This document shows, in pieces, positions 39,557 through 48,619 of a stretch of DNA of 64,000 nucleotides (positions within the stretch are counted from its first letter, which is position 1; every line of letters starts with the position of its first letter). This DNA is from Umezawaea tangerina. GTDB taxonomy: Bacteria; Actinomycetota; Actinomycetes; Mycobacteriales; Pseudonocardiaceae. Position numbers and translations under genes: made by a program. The stretch is taken from contig NZ_PVTF01000002.1 in NCBI RefSeq assembly GCF_003002815.1, positions 1 to 64,000 on the forward strand. Reading direction: 5' to 3'. Under the pieces are notes generated by a model that saw only the letters and a list, made by a program, of their open reading frames with translations, searched no databases and was not told where the DNA came from.

Positions 39557-40714
39557 CTAGCCCGTCCCGCCGGACCTCCGGTAGAGCAGCAGGGCGACGT
39601 CGTCGTCGTGGCCGGGGTCCATCAGGTCGCGGACGAGCAGGTCGGCGAGGGCGTCCAACGACGACGCGCGGTGCCGCACCACCACCTCGGCCGTGCGGAG
39701 CAGCCCGGCGTCGAGCACGTCGTCGCGGCGCTCGACCAGGCCGTCGGTGTAGAGGAGCAGCGTGGCGTCGGCGGGCAGGGCGGCACTGGCCTCCACGCGC
39801 TCGACCCCCGCGATGACCGCCAACGGCACCGAGAGCGCCCCGTCGAGCCACCGGTGGCCGCCGTCCGGGTCGACCACGAGTGCGGGGAGGTGTCCCGCGC
39901 TGCAGTACACGACGACCTGGTCGCCGGGGTCGATGACCGCGCAGAAGACGGTCGTGCAGCGCGCCCCCGGCAGCATGGCCGCGAAGGTGTCCAACGACGA
40001 CAGCACGCTGGCGGGTCCGTGGTCCTGCAACAACAGCGCTCGCGCGGCACTGCGCAGCTGCCCCATCACCGCCGCGGCGTCGAGGCCGTGCCCCACCACG
40101 TCGCCGACGACGACGCCGCAGCGACCTTCCGGCAGCGGCACCACGTCGTACCAGTCGCCGCCCACCTGCGAGATCGCCGGTTCGTAGCGCACCGCGAACG
40201 AGTCGGGCAGCGACACCGGTCCCAGGATCGCCCGTTGCAGGGTCAGCGCGACCTGCGACCGCTCCGCCAGCAGCTCGCGCTCCCGCGCCTCGGCCCGCAC
40301 CCGCTCGGTGATGTCGGCGAACACCACGGCCACCTCGGCACGGGTGTCCGGGTCGACGCAGAACGCGTAGAGCTCCAGCTCCCGGCCGTAGGTCCCGAGG
40401 CTCTGCTGGAACCGAATGGGCTCGCCGGTGCGCAGCACCTCGTCGAAGACCAGGTACCAGTCCTCGGGCTCGCCGGGGAGCACCTGGCGCATCGTGCGCC
40501 CGACCACGCCCGCGACCCCGGACTGCGTCTCCAGGGCGGCGTTGGCGGCGGTGTAGCGGAAGTCCAGCTGCCCCGGCACGTCCGTGGTCGCGCGTTCGAG
40601 GATGCAGAACCCCTCGTCGAGCCGCTCGAACAGGGCCCGGTAGGTCGCCTCGGACCTGCGGAGGGCGGTGAGGACGTCGTCCTCGACTCCCGAGTCACCG
40701 CGGGCCGTCTCCAT
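39557..40714 (-). CDS. PAS-PP2C (SpoIIE-type) serine phosphatase
   Basis: A 385-aa phosphatase. A PAS domain (about 15-140: ATYRALFERLDEGFCILER to VVFADITER) is joined by a short helix to a SpoIIE/PPM domain (about 165-385): VGGDWYDV, GDVVGHGLDAA, YTDGLVERR and HDDDVALL. PAS may bind a redox or small-molecule ligand. Start: the ATG after GAGGAGG, 10 codons into the longest frame. It is the second PP2C phosphatase within 7 kb and probably acts on STAS proteins such as those at 36150 or 21140. KatE lies upstream beyond a terminator. Confidence 0.9.
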   Translation of the reverse strand: METARGDSGVEDDVLTALRRSEATYRALFERLDEGFCILERATTDVPGQLDFRYTAANAALETQSGVAGVVGRTMRQVLPGEPEDWYLVFDEVLRTGEPIRFQQSLGTYGRELELYAFCVDPDTRAEVAVVFADITERVRAEARERELLAERSQVALTLQRAILGPVSLPDSFAVRYEPAISQVGGDWYDVVPLPEGRCGVVVGDVVGHGLDAAAVMGQLRSAARALLLQDHGPASVLSSLDTFAAMLPGARCTTVFCAVIDPGDQVVVYCSAGHLPALVVDPDGGHRWLDGALSVPLAVIAGVERVEASAALPADATLLLYTDGLVERRDDVLDAGLLRTAEVVVRHRASSLDALADLLVRDLMDPGHDDDVALLLYRRSGGTG

Positions 40715-40847
40715 GTCCGCCTCCTCACCGGGCGGCTCCACCACCGAACGCGGGCGGGGTGCCGTGCGGGTGCGGGATCGCCGGGCCCTGGGACGTCGAT
40801 CCGATCAGGAAGCCTACGACATGGGCGTCGACCCGGCCCACCGCACA

Positions 40848-40886
40848 CGCCGCCGCCCACCGGGATGGACCCGGTGGGCGGCGGCG
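40848..40886 (-). terminator. 17-bp perfect-stem terminator of the catalase gene
   Basis: The arm at 40848-40864 (ending CGCCCACCGGG) pairs exactly with 40870-40886 around ATGGA. It lies 10 bases past the stop of the minus-strand catalase gene. Confidence 0.82.
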
Positions 40887-40896
40887 GGGTGCGGGG

Positions 40897-42987
40897 TCAG
40901 GCCGTTCCGGCGGGCACGGCGCGGTCCCACGCCCGGTGCCTGCCCAGCGCCGTGAGCAGGTCGGCGGTGAACGGCTTGGCGACGCTGTCGCCCAGCACGA
41001 CGCCGGGTGCGGAGGTGTCGATCCCGGCGGCCTCCAGCACGGCCGCGCCGTCACCCCAGGCGCCGAGCGCCTTGCAGTGCCGGAACACCTCCTGGAGCAG
41101 CACGACCAACCGGGGGTCGTTCGCCACGGTGCCCGCGGCGACCACGACGGCGTCGTACTCGATCGACCGGGTCGCCAGGAACGTCCGCTCGACGGTCTCC
41201 TTGGCGCGCCCCTTGGTCAGCTCTCCGCCGACCTGGGCCACCACGTGCAGCACGGCGCCCTTCGCCTCGACGGCCTTGCGCAGCCTGCCGATCCCGGCCA
41301 GGTCGGCACCGGGTCCCGCGACGACGCCGACCACCCGGCCCGCCACGGGGCCGACCTCGGTCGTCACCTGCGAGAGCGCGGGCGAGGGCACCACGCCGCG
41401 GGCCGGGTCGCCCTCGGGCGCGGGCAGGCCGAGCCCGGCCGCGACCCTGGCGCACAGCTCGGCGTCCACGTTCGCCAGCACGCCCAGGACGCGTTCGCGG
41501 ATCGGCTTCTCGAAGAGCTTGGACAGCTCGAACGTGTAGGCCTCGACGATGTGCGCCTGCTCGACCTGGCTCATGCTGCGCCAGAACAGGGTCGCCTGCG
41601 AGAAGTGGTCGTCGAAGGACACCGGGTTCGCCCTGACCTTCGGCCCGGAGACCTCGCGGGGCAGGTGGACGTAGGCCCCCTCGGCCTCCGTGGCCAGCTC
41701 GGGCTGGTCGTCGTCCACGGTGTTCGGCTTGTACGGCGCCATGCCCTGGTGGATCGCGGTCTGGTGCATGCCGTCGCGCAGGTTGTCGTTGACCGCCGCG
41801 TGCGGGCAGTTGATCGGCAGCTGGGCGAAGTTCGGCCCGCCCAGCCGGGTCAGCTGGGTGTCGAGGTAGGAGAACATCCGCGCCTGCATCAGCGGGTCGT
41901 TCGTGATCTCGATGCCGGGCACGAGGTGGCCGGTGTGGAAGGCGACCTGCTCGGTCTCGGCGAAGTAGTCGGTCGGGTTGCGGTCCAGGGTCAGCTTGCC
42001 GACGAGGACCACCTCGGCCAGCTCCTCGGGCACGAGCTTCGTCGGGTCGAGCAGGTCGATGCCCTCGAACGTCTCGTCCTCGGAGTCGGGCAGCACCTGC
42101 AGCCCCAGCTCGAACTCCAGCGGCGCGCCCGCCTCGATGCCGTCGGCCATGTCGCGGCGGTGGAAGTCCGGGTCGGCGCCCGCCGCGATCTGGGCCTCCT
42201 CCCAGACCAGCGAGTGCACGCCCGCGACCGGCTTCCAGTGGAACTTCACCAGCGAGGTCTCCCCCGCCGCGTTGACCAGCCGGAACGTGTGGACGCCGAA
42301 GCCCTCCATGGTCCGGTAGGAACGCGGGATGCCGCGGTCGGACATCGCCCAGATCACGTGGTGGGTCGCCTCGGTGTGCAGCGAGACGAAGTCCCAGAAG
42401 GTGTCGTGCGCGGACTGCGCCTGCGGGATCTCCCGGTCGGGCTGCGGCTTGCCCGCGTGGATGACGTCGGGGAACTTGATGCCGTCCTGGATGAAGAACA
42501 CCGGCATGTTGTTGCCGACCAGGTCGAAGTTCCCCTCCTCGGTGTAGAACTTCACCGCGAACCCGCGCACGTCGCGGACGGTGTCCGCCGACCCGCGCGA
42601 GCCCAGGACCGTGGAGAAGCGGGTGAAGACCGGCGTCTCCCGGCCCTTGGCGAGGAACCCGGCCTTGGTGACGGACTCGGCGTTGCCGTAGGCGCGGAAC
42701 GTCCCGTGCGCGGCGGCACCGCGGGCGTGCACCACCCGTTCGGGGATGCGCTCGTGGTCGAAGTGCGTGATCTTCTCGCGGAGGTGGAAGTCCTCCAGCA
42801 GCGTGGGGCCGCGCGGACCGGCCTTCAGGGAGTGGTCCGTGTCGTTCAGCCGGACCCCCTGCGACGTGGTCAGGTACCGCCCGGCCTGCGCCCGCCGGTC
42901 GTCCCCGACGTTGGCGGCGACCTCCGCCTTGCCCGTCGGGCTCGTCGACTTGGGCGCTGCCTGGTCGCGCTGGCGCTTGGGGGGCAT
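40897..42987 (-). CDS. katE: Large-subunit catalase HPII
   Basis: A 696-aa clade-2 catalase that disproportionates hydrogen peroxide. The catalytic His is in [13 protein letters not shown], the heme tyrosine in [13 protein letters not shown], and the C-terminal flavodoxin/class-I-amidotransferase-like domain (about 540-696) distinguishes HPII from small catalases. I start at the ATG preceded by AAGGAG at a 7-base distance; the longest frame has 34 more codons of non-family sequence. A SigB-like promoter lies about 55 bp upstream, fitting a general-stress gene. Orthologues in Streptomyces are induced by osmotic and stationary-phase stress. Confidence 0.96.
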   Translation of the reverse strand: MPPKRQRDQAAPKSTSPTGKAEVAANVGDDRRAQAGRYLTTSQGVRLNDTDHSLKAGPRGPTLLEDFHLREKITHFDHERIPERVVHARGAAAHGTFRAYGNAESVTKAGFLAKGRETPVFTRFSTVLGSRGSADTVRDVRGFAVKFYTEEGNFDLVGNNMPVFFIQDGIKFPDVIHAGKPQPDREIPQAQSAHDTFWDFVSLHTEATHHVIWAMSDRGIPRSYRTMEGFGVHTFRLVNAAGETSLVKFHWKPVAGVHSLVWEEAQIAAGADPDFHRRDMADGIEAGAPLEFELGLQVLPDSEDETFEGIDLLDPTKLVPEELAEVVLVGKLTLDRNPTDYFAETEQVAFHTGHLVPGIEITNDPLMQARMFSYLDTQLTRLGGPNFAQLPINCPHAAVNDNLRDGMHQTAIHQGMAPYKPNTVDDDQPELATEAEGAYVHLPREVSGPKVRANPVSFDDHFSQATLFWRSMSQVEQAHIVEAYTFELSKLFEKPIRERVLGVLANVDAELCARVAAGLGLPAPEGDPARGVVPSPALSQVTTEVGPVAGRVVGVVAGPGADLAGIGRLRKAVEAKGAVLHVVAQVGGELTKGRAKETVERTFLATRSIEYDAVVVAAGTVANDPRLVVLLQEVFRHCKALGAWGDGAAVLEAAGIDTSAPGVVLGDSVAKPFTADLLTALGRHRAWDRAVPAGTA

Positions 42988-43041
42988 CTGGGACTCCTTC
43001 GGAGGACGGCGGCCGGGAACGGCTGCCGGTACCGACGCCGG

Positions 43042-43066
43042 GTACCCGTTCCCCGCGGCCGCAAGC
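43042..43066 (-). promoter_or_regulatory. SigB-like stress promoter of the catalase gene
   Basis: Read on the minus strand: GCTT, 15 bases, GGGTAC. This fits the actinomycete SigB-type consensus GNNT-N14-16-GGGTAY. It lies about 55 bp upstream of the catalase start codon. Confidence 0.55.
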
Positions 43067-43105
43067 GGATCCACCCCGTCCGGGTTCACCGGTCCACTGT
43101 GGACA

Positions 43106-43450
43106 TCACCCGACCGCGACCGCGGTGACGACGTGGACCAGCGTCGCGACGCCCGCGCCGACCACCATCCGCCGCTCGCCCCGCGAGAGGCCGATCCCCG
43201 CGTCCGCGGCCTGCGCCACCGCGGCCGCGACGAGGCAGAGCACGGCGGCGGTGCCCGTGGCGACGAAGGGCACCACCGCCGTGAGCACCCCGAGCGGGAC
43301 GCCCCGCGCGGTGTACATCCAGGCGTAGAACCGCTCCCCCGCCGTCGGCGCGTCGCTGTAGCTCAACGACTCCGGGCGCACCGCCGCCGCCACGGCGAAC
43401 CCGGTGCCCGCCGTCGCGACCAGCGCGTTGAGGACGAGCAGGACGATCAC
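43106..43450 (-). CDS. Four-helix membrane protein (DUF4267-like)
   Basis: A 114-aa protein with four hydrophobic segments (about 2-24, 45-65, 66-84 and 95-112) and the loop SYSDAPTAGERFYAWMYTARGVPLG typical of DUF4267. Function unknown. GTG start overlapping the stop of the cupin gene (GTGA), so it is made with the cupin. Confidence 0.8.
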   Translation of the reverse strand: MIVLLVLNALVATAGTGFAVAAAVRPESLSYSDAPTAGERFYAWMYTARGVPLGVLTAVVPFVATGTAAVLCLVAAAVAQAADAGIGLSRGERRMVVGAGVATLVHVVTAVAVG

Positions 43451-43944
43451 GAGGCCGCGTACTCGGTCGAGGGCTCGGTGGCGTAGCGGGCCATCACCGG
43501 CGCGACGTCGTCGACGCTGAGCGGCCGGCCACGCTCGATCATGTCGCGCAGGTCCCGGAAGTACTGCACGTAGGTGTCCGGGGTGAAGGTGTTGACCACC
43601 ACCGCGGGCTCGTCGCCGGGGTTGGCGAAGGTGTGCGGGGCACCCGTGGGGACCATGACGAGCGTGCCGGGACCCGCGTCGTGGTCCTCGTCGCCGATGG
43701 TGAAGCGCACGGTCCCGGAGACCACGTAGAACCCCTCGTCGTGCTCGGCGTGCCGGTGCTGGGGCGGGCCCGGCGCGTGCGGCGCCAGCGTGATCTCGGC
43801 GATCCCGAGCCGGTGGGCGGTCGTGCTGCCGTCCTCCAGGACGCGCATCCGCACCGTGTCGGAGGAGAGGACGACCTCCCCTTCACCGGGACCGACGATC
43901 GAGATGGGAACCACTGGTACTCCTCCATGAGAGTGGACTGTCAT
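43447..43944 (-). CDS. Cupin-domain protein
   Basis: A 165-aa single-domain cupin. Metal-binding residues are seen in HRHAEHDEGFYVVSGTVRF (motif 1) and PHTFAN (motif 2). It may be a small dioxygenase/isomerase or a binding protein; nothing identifies a substrate. A promoter (TTGCAC, 18 bp, TACTGT on the minus strand) ends 4 bases before its ATG, so the mRNA is probably leaderless. The start codon lies inside the operator at 43928-43962. Divergent TetR gene upstream. Confidence 0.85.
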   Translation of the reverse strand: MTVHSHGGVPVVPISIVGPGEGEVVLSSDTVRMRVLEDGSTTAHRLGIAEITLAPHAPGPPQHRHAEHDEGFYVVSGTVRFTIGDEDHDAGPGTLVMVPTGAPHTFANPGDEPAVVVNTFTPDTYVQYFRDLRDMIERGRPLSVDDVAPVMARYATEPSTEYAAS

Positions 43945-43962
43945 GAAAACAGTACGCTCTCA
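43928..43962. promoter_or_regulatory. Operator overlapping the cupin start codon
   Basis: TGAGAGTGGACTGT (43928-43941) and ACAGTACGCTCTCA (43949-43962) match as an inverted repeat at 12 of 14 positions around CATGAAA. It covers the -10 box and ATG of the cupin gene. The divergent TetR protein is the likely ligand. Confidence 0.72.
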
Positions 43963-44032
43963 CGAATAACTCGTGCAAGCCTCCTCTCATCGCGAGAGTC
44001 CGCTACAGTCGCGACCCGACGAGGAGGAAGCG

Positions 44033-44614
44033 ATGACCGGCACGACGAGGCCCAGCCAGCGCAGCAACCAGAAGGAGCGCACCCGCGCGGCCATCGTGGC
44101 CGCCGCGCAGGAGCTGGTGGACACCGACAGCGACCTGACGATGCCCGCGGTCGCGGCGGCCGCGAAGGTCTCCGAGGCGACGGCCTACCGGTACTTCCCC
44201 GACCTGGTCACGCTGCTCGGCGAGGTGACGAACCGGATGGACCCCGACGCGGTGATGGAGCCCGTCGCCGGGTCGGTCGACCCGGTCGAGCGGATCGGCC
44301 ACGCCGCCGAGGTGCTGGCGCGCAGCGCGTTGCGGCGCCAGACGGCGCTCCGGGCGATCATCGCCGCGACCATCGTCCAACCGCGTCCCGTGGTGCGGCC
44401 GGGGAACAGGTTCGCGCTCATCGAGCGGGCCCTCGCGCCGTGGAGCGCGACCGCCAACCCCGACGCGGTGCGGCGGCTCACCCGCGACCTGGCCGTCGTG
44501 ATCAGCGCCGAGGCCGTGTTCACGCTGGTCGACCTGTGCGACCTGTCCGCCGACGCGGCGGTAGAGAGCCTCGTGCGCACCGCCCGGACCCTGACCGCGG
44601 CGGCGACGCGGTAG
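44033..44614 (+). CDS. TetR-family regulator of the cupin operon
   Basis: A 193-aa regulator with a helix-turn-helix at about 18-62 (AAIVAAAQELVDTDSDLTMPAVAAAAKVSEATAYRYF in the usual arrangement). GAGGAGGAAG precedes the ATG. It is divergent from the cupin/DUF4267 pair with the operator between them. A second small palindrome (CTCTC-ATCGC-GAGAG) lies at 43985-43999 in its own promoter. Its stop abuts the convergent monooxygenase stop with no gap. Confidence 0.88.
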   Translation: MTGTTRPSQRSNQKERTRAAIVAAAQELVDTDSDLTMPAVAAAAKVSEATAYRYFPDLVTLLGEVTNRMDPDAVMEPVAGSVDPVERIGHAAEVLARSALRRQTALRAIIAATIVQPRPVVRPGNRFALIERALAPWSATANPDAVRRLTRDLAVVISAEAVFTLVDLCDLSADAAVESLVRTARTLTAAATR

Positions 44615-46126
44615 TCAGCGGGGCGCGTCCACGGCGGAGGACGCGGCGGTGCTGGCGGACATGCGCAGGCCGTCGTCCCGCACGGGCAGCCTGCGCAGCA
44701 GCTCGACGTCGGCGTGGTAGTCCGTCGAGGTCGACCACGGCGCCCGGTCGCCCTGCCTGGGCAGCCGGTCGACCACGCGGCGGACGTACCCGGCGCCGAA
44801 GTCGAGGAACGGCCGGGTCGGCATGGCCGGGTCGCCGACCACCGGCACGCAGGTGTCGTGGCCGCCCGCGTCCATCACCGCGAGCAGGCGGCAGAAGTGC
44901 TCGCAGAGCAGCCCGATCTTCAGCGTCCACGAGGAGTTGGTGTAGCCGACCGCGTAGGCGAGGTTCGGCACGCCGGACAGCATCATCCCCTTGTAGGTCA
45001 CGGTGTCGGGCAGCCGGACGGGCTCGCCGTCGACGGACAGCTCGACCCCGCCGAACGCCTGCACGTTCAGGCCCGTGGCCGTCACGATGACGTCGGCCTC
45101 CAGCTCGCGCCCCGACAGCAGCAGCACCCCGCGCTCGGTGAACGTGGTGATCCGGTCGGTCACGACCGACGCCGCCCCGGAGCCGATCGACCGGAACAGG
45201 TCGCCGTCGGGCACCACGCACAACCGCTGGTCCCACGGGCTGTAGGGCGGGTTGAAGTGCTCGTCGACCGGATAGCCCGCCGGGAGCTGCTTGACGGTGA
45301 TCGCGCGGATCAGCCTGCGCGCCGCGCGGGGGAACCTGCGGCAGAACCGCCAGATCGCGAGCTGCTGGGCGATGTTCTTGCGCCGCGCCAGCCGGTAGCC
45401 GCGCTCCTGGCCGAGCACCTTGAGCGCGAGGTTCGCGAACCCGTCCTTGGACGGCACGGGCATGATGTAGCTCGGCGTGCGCTGGAGCATCGTGACGTGC
45501 GCGGCCGTCCTCGCCAGCGCCGGGACCAGCGTGACCGCCGTGGCGCCGCTGCCGATCACCAGGACGCGCCTGCCCGTCGTGTCCAGGTCCTCCGGCCAGT
45601 GCTGCGGGTGCACGACCGGGCCCGCGAAGCGCTCCCGCCCCTCGAAGTGCGGCGTGTAGCCCTCGTCGTAGCGGTAGTAGCCGCCCGCGCAGAACAGCCA
45701 GTTGCACGTCAGCGCCGTCCGCTCGCCGGTGTCGGTGCGCTCGACCTCGACCCGCCACCGCGCCGTCGCGCTCGACCAGGCCGCCGTGAGCACCCGGTGG
45801 TGGAACCGGATCCGGCCGTCGATGCCGTTCTCGGCGGCGGTCTCGCGGACGTAGCGCAGGATGGCGTCGCCGTCGGCGATCGCGTGCTCGTCGAGCCACG
45901 GCTTGAACTCGTAGCCGAAGGTGTGCAGGTCGGAGTCCGACCGGATGCCGGGAAACCGGAACAGGTCCCACGTGCCGCCGATCGCGCCGCGCGCCTCCAA
46001 GACGGCGAACGTGCGCCGCGGGTGCGCCCGCTTGAGGTAGCGCGCCGCTCCGATGCCGGAGATCCCGGCGCCGATGACGAGGACGTCGAGGTCCTCGACG
46101 GCGTCCGGGTCGGGGGAGGTGTCCAT
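44615..46126 (-). CDS. EthA-like Baeyer-Villiger flavin monooxygenase
   Basis: A 503-aa FAD/NADPH enzyme. FAD motif VIGAGISGIGAARYL (about 17-31), fingerprint FAGPVVHPQHWP matching FxGxxxHxxxWP, NADPH motif VIGSGATAVTL. Together with GGTWDLFRFPGIRSDSDLHTFGYEFKPW it belongs to the EthA/EtaA branch, which oxidises ketones and sulfides and in mycobacteria activates ethionamide. Start: the ATG after GAGGAG. It is divergent from a PucR regulator rather than the usual TetR EthR, and an ester-hydrolase gene follows that regulator, so a ketone-to-ester-to-alcohol route is plausible. Confidence 0.9.
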   Translation of the reverse strand: MDTSPDPDAVEDLDVLVIGAGISGIGAARYLKRAHPRRTFAVLEARGAIGGTWDLFRFPGIRSDSDLHTFGYEFKPWLDEHAIADGDAILRYVRETAAENGIDGRIRFHHRVLTAAWSSATARWRVEVERTDTGERTALTCNWLFCAGGYYRYDEGYTPHFEGRERFAGPVVHPQHWPEDLDTTGRRVLVIGSGATAVTLVPALARTAAHVTMLQRTPSYIMPVPSKDGFANLALKVLGQERGYRLARRKNIAQQLAIWRFCRRFPRAARRLIRAITVKQLPAGYPVDEHFNPPYSPWDQRLCVVPDGDLFRSIGSGAASVVTDRITTFTERGVLLLSGRELEADVIVTATGLNVQAFGGVELSVDGEPVRLPDTVTYKGMMLSGVPNLAYAVGYTNSSWTLKIGLLCEHFCRLLAVMDAGGHDTCVPVVGDPAMPTRPFLDFGAGYVRRVVDRLPRQGDRAPWSTSTDYHADVELLRRLPVRDDGLRMSASTAASSAVDAPR

Positions 46127-46225
46127 CGACGGCTCCTCGCTGCTGGCGTGGCCGAACACTCCCGATCTTGCGGATCCCACGTTCCCACGGGCAAGAGCGG
46201 ACTGCACCTCGTGCCGTCGACAGGA

Positions 46226-46238
46226 GTGCACAGTGCAC
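46226..46238. promoter_or_regulatory. GTGCAC direct/palindromic pair
   Basis: GTGCACAGTGCAC lies 22 bp upstream of the PucR start and between the divergent genes. Each GTGCAC is itself a palindrome. A short possible operator; weak evidence. Confidence 0.3.
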
Positions 46239-46259
46239 CAGCGGAGCTAAGGTGGCCCC

Positions 46260-47477
46260 ATGCCTTGGCCGCGGCCGCCCGCGCACATCCGGGAGCTGAT
46301 CCGCCGGGGTGCCGAGATCGCGCTCAACCCGCCGCGGGAATGGCTCGACGAGCTCGACGAGGCCACCCTGGCGGGCGAGTCCCGGCGGGCCGTGGCGGCG
46401 GACCCGGTGCTGAACGCGGCCACCCGGCAGACCAACCGCTCGAACCTGCTGTTCTGGGCCGCCGCCAACGTGGGCGACCCCGGCGCGCCGGTGCCCGCCA
46501 ACGTCGGTGCGGCCACCCTCGCCACGGCCCGCGACCTGGTGCGCCGCGGCCTGGACGAGGCCACCCTCGACTCCTACCGGGTCGGCCAGGGCGTCGCGCT
46601 GCGGCTGTGGATCCGGATCGCGTTCACGCTGACGTCCGACACCGAGGAGCTGCGCCAGCTCCTGGACGTGACCTGCCGGTCGATCTCCACGTTCGTCGAC
46701 GACACCGTGGCCGCGATCGCCGCCCGGATGGAACGCGAACGCGAAGAGCTCACCCGTGGCACGCACGCCGAGCGCCGCGAGATCACCACCCTGCTCGTCG
46801 AGGGCGCGCCGATCGGCCGGGCCCACGCCGAGGCGCGCCTCGGCTACGCGCTCACCCCGACCCACACCGCCGCCGTCATCTGGAGCGACGACCCCGACGC
46901 CGACCTGTCCGCGCTGGACCGGGCGGCCGACGACCTCGCCACCGGGGCGGACCGCCCGCTTGTCGTGCTCGCGAGCGCCGCGACCCGGTGGGTGTGGCTG
47001 CACACCGCGCCGGACGTCGACCGCGCCCGCGCGGCCTGCGCCGCGACGCCGGGCGTGCACATCGCCCTCGGCTCCCCCGCGCCCGGTGTCGACGGCTTCC
47101 GGCGCAGCCACCTCCAGGCGCTCGCCACGCAGCGGATGCTCGCCCGGCTGTCCTCGCCGCAGCAGGTCGCCACGCACGACGACGTCGAGCTGGTCGCGCT
47201 CGTCACCGGTGACCGCGAGGGCGCCGACCAGTTCGTCCAGCGCGTCCTGGGCCGCCTGGAGACCGCGCCGCCCGACCTCACCGAGGCCGTGCGCGCGTTC
47301 CTGGCCGAGCAGTGCAACGCCTCCCGTGCCGCCCAACGCCTGTACACGCACCGCAACACGCTGCTGCGCAGGCTGGCGCGCGCCGACCGCCTGCTCCCCC
47401 GCCCGCTGGCCGACAACGCGCTCGAGGTCGGCGTCGCCCTGGAGGTCGCGCGCTGGCGCGGCCGCCCCCGCCCCTGA
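46260..47477 (+). CDS. PucR/CdaR-family transcriptional regulator
   Basis: A 405-aa regulator. An N-terminal helical sensory region (about 1-170) leads to a GGDEF-like CdaR middle domain (about 180-290) and a C-terminal PucR helix-turn-helix (about 340-395: LAEQCNASRAAQRLYTHRNT and LLRRLARAD). Such proteins are usually activators of neighbouring catabolic genes. It is divergent from the EthA-like gene and 15 bp upstream of the esterase gene, probably in one operon with it. Confidence 0.88.
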   Translation: MPWPRPPAHIRELIRRGAEIALNPPREWLDELDEATLAGESRRAVAADPVLNAATRQTNRSNLLFWAAANVGDPGAPVPANVGAATLATARDLVRRGLDEATLDSYRVGQGVALRLWIRIAFTLTSDTEELRQLLDVTCRSISTFVDDTVAAIAARMEREREELTRGTHAERREITTLLVEGAPIGRAHAEARLGYALTPTHTAAVIWSDDPDADLSALDRAADDLATGADRPLVVLASAATRWVWLHTAPDVDRARAACAATPGVHIALGSPAPGVDGFRRSHLQALATQRMLARLSSPQQVATHDDVELVALVTGDREGADQFVQRVLGRLETAPPDLTEAVRAFLAEQCNASRAAQRLYTHRNTLLRRLARADRLLPRPLADNALEVGVALEVARWRGRPRP

Positions 47478-47492
47478 GCCACCGGAGGCCCC

Positions 47493-48399
47493 ATGTCCGC
47501 GTTCCACCCCGAACTTGCGCTCGCGCGGTTCCTCCCGAAGTTCTCGATGGGCCCCCGCGCGACCCGCCTCGCCCAGCGCGTGAAGCCCAGGACACCGGCC
47601 ACACCGGACGACATGCTCATCGAGGACGTCGTCGCACCCGGCGTCTCGGTCCGCGTCTACCGGCCGAAGGCCCTGGAGGGCACCGCCCCCGCCCTGCTGT
47701 GGCTGCACGGCGGCGGCTACCTCATGGGCTCACCCGAGCAGGACGAGCCCTCCAGCATCGGCTTCGCCCGCGACCTCGGCATCACCGTGGTCGCCGCGCG
47801 CTACCGCTTCGCCCCCACCCACCCCGCGCCCGCCGCCGTCGAAGACGCCTACGCCGCACTGCTGTGGCTCGTCGCGAACGCCGACGCCCGCGGCGTCGAC
47901 CCGTCGCGGATCGCCCTCGGCGGCGCCAGCGCGGGCGGCGGCCTCGCTGCCGGACTCGCCCTGTACGCCCACGACCACGACGACGTCTGCCCCGCGTTCC
48001 AACTGCTGGTCTACCCCATGCTCGACGACCGCACCGTGCTCCGCACCGACCACGACACCCGCCACGTCCGCCTCTGGACCCCCAAGAGCAACCGCTACGC
48101 CTGGACCTCCTACCTCGCCACCACCCCCGGCTCCCCCACCACCTCCCCCCTACGCCGCCCCCGCCCGCCGCGACGACCTCACCGGCCTCCCCCCGACCTG
48201 GATCGGCGTCGGCACCCTCGACCTCTTCCACGACGAAGACCTCACCTACGCCTCCCGCCTCCAGTCCGCAGGCGTCCCCTGCGAGGTCGTCACCGTGCCG
48301 GGGGCGTTCCACGGGTTCGACGGGATGTTCCGCGGGACGCGGGTCGCGCGGGGGTTCTGGGAGGCGCAGGCGACGGCACTGCGCAGGGCGTTGTTCTGA
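47493..48399 (+). pseudogene. HSL-family alpha/beta-hydrolase (esterase) with frameshift
   Basis: The first 218 codons encode an Abhydrolase_3 esterase: oxyanion motif HGGGYLMG and nucleophile elbow GGASAGG. At the run of six C (48145-48150) the frame shifts. Removing one C continues the family sequence: YAAPARRDDLTGLPPTW, the acid GTLDLFHDEDL, the histidine PGAFHGFDGMF and a stop at 48399, giving about 301 aa. Unshifted, the frame runs to 48404 as arginine/proline-rich nonsense and lacks Asp and His. Either a real inactivation, a slippage site, or a sequencing error in a homopolymer. It probably hydrolysed the ester made by the divergent monooxygenase. Confidence 0.85.
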
Positions 48400-48404
48400 G
48401 GTGA

Positions 48405-48619
48405 CGCCCTGGCCGTGGCGCACCTATTCCAAGCGAACAGGGACGACTTCGCCCGAATATTCGCGGACCGGCCCGCAATAGTCGTGATACCGGACATTCG
48501 ATTCGATTGCGCAGGACAACCGCCAGCCCGATCGAGTGACGGGTCGGCAGATCGGTAACGATTGGTAGCGACTTCTCGATAACGCGTTCGACCTGCGAAT
48601 TGCGAGATAGGGCGAACGA
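48405..48619. other. AT-richer gap, no gene supported
   Basis: These 215 bases are visibly less GC-rich than their neighbours (for example TTCGATTCGATTGC and GGTAACGATTGGTAGCG). Codon patterns in all frames look random. It probably holds the promoter of the next gene and marks the edge of a compositionally different patch. Confidence 0.5.
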
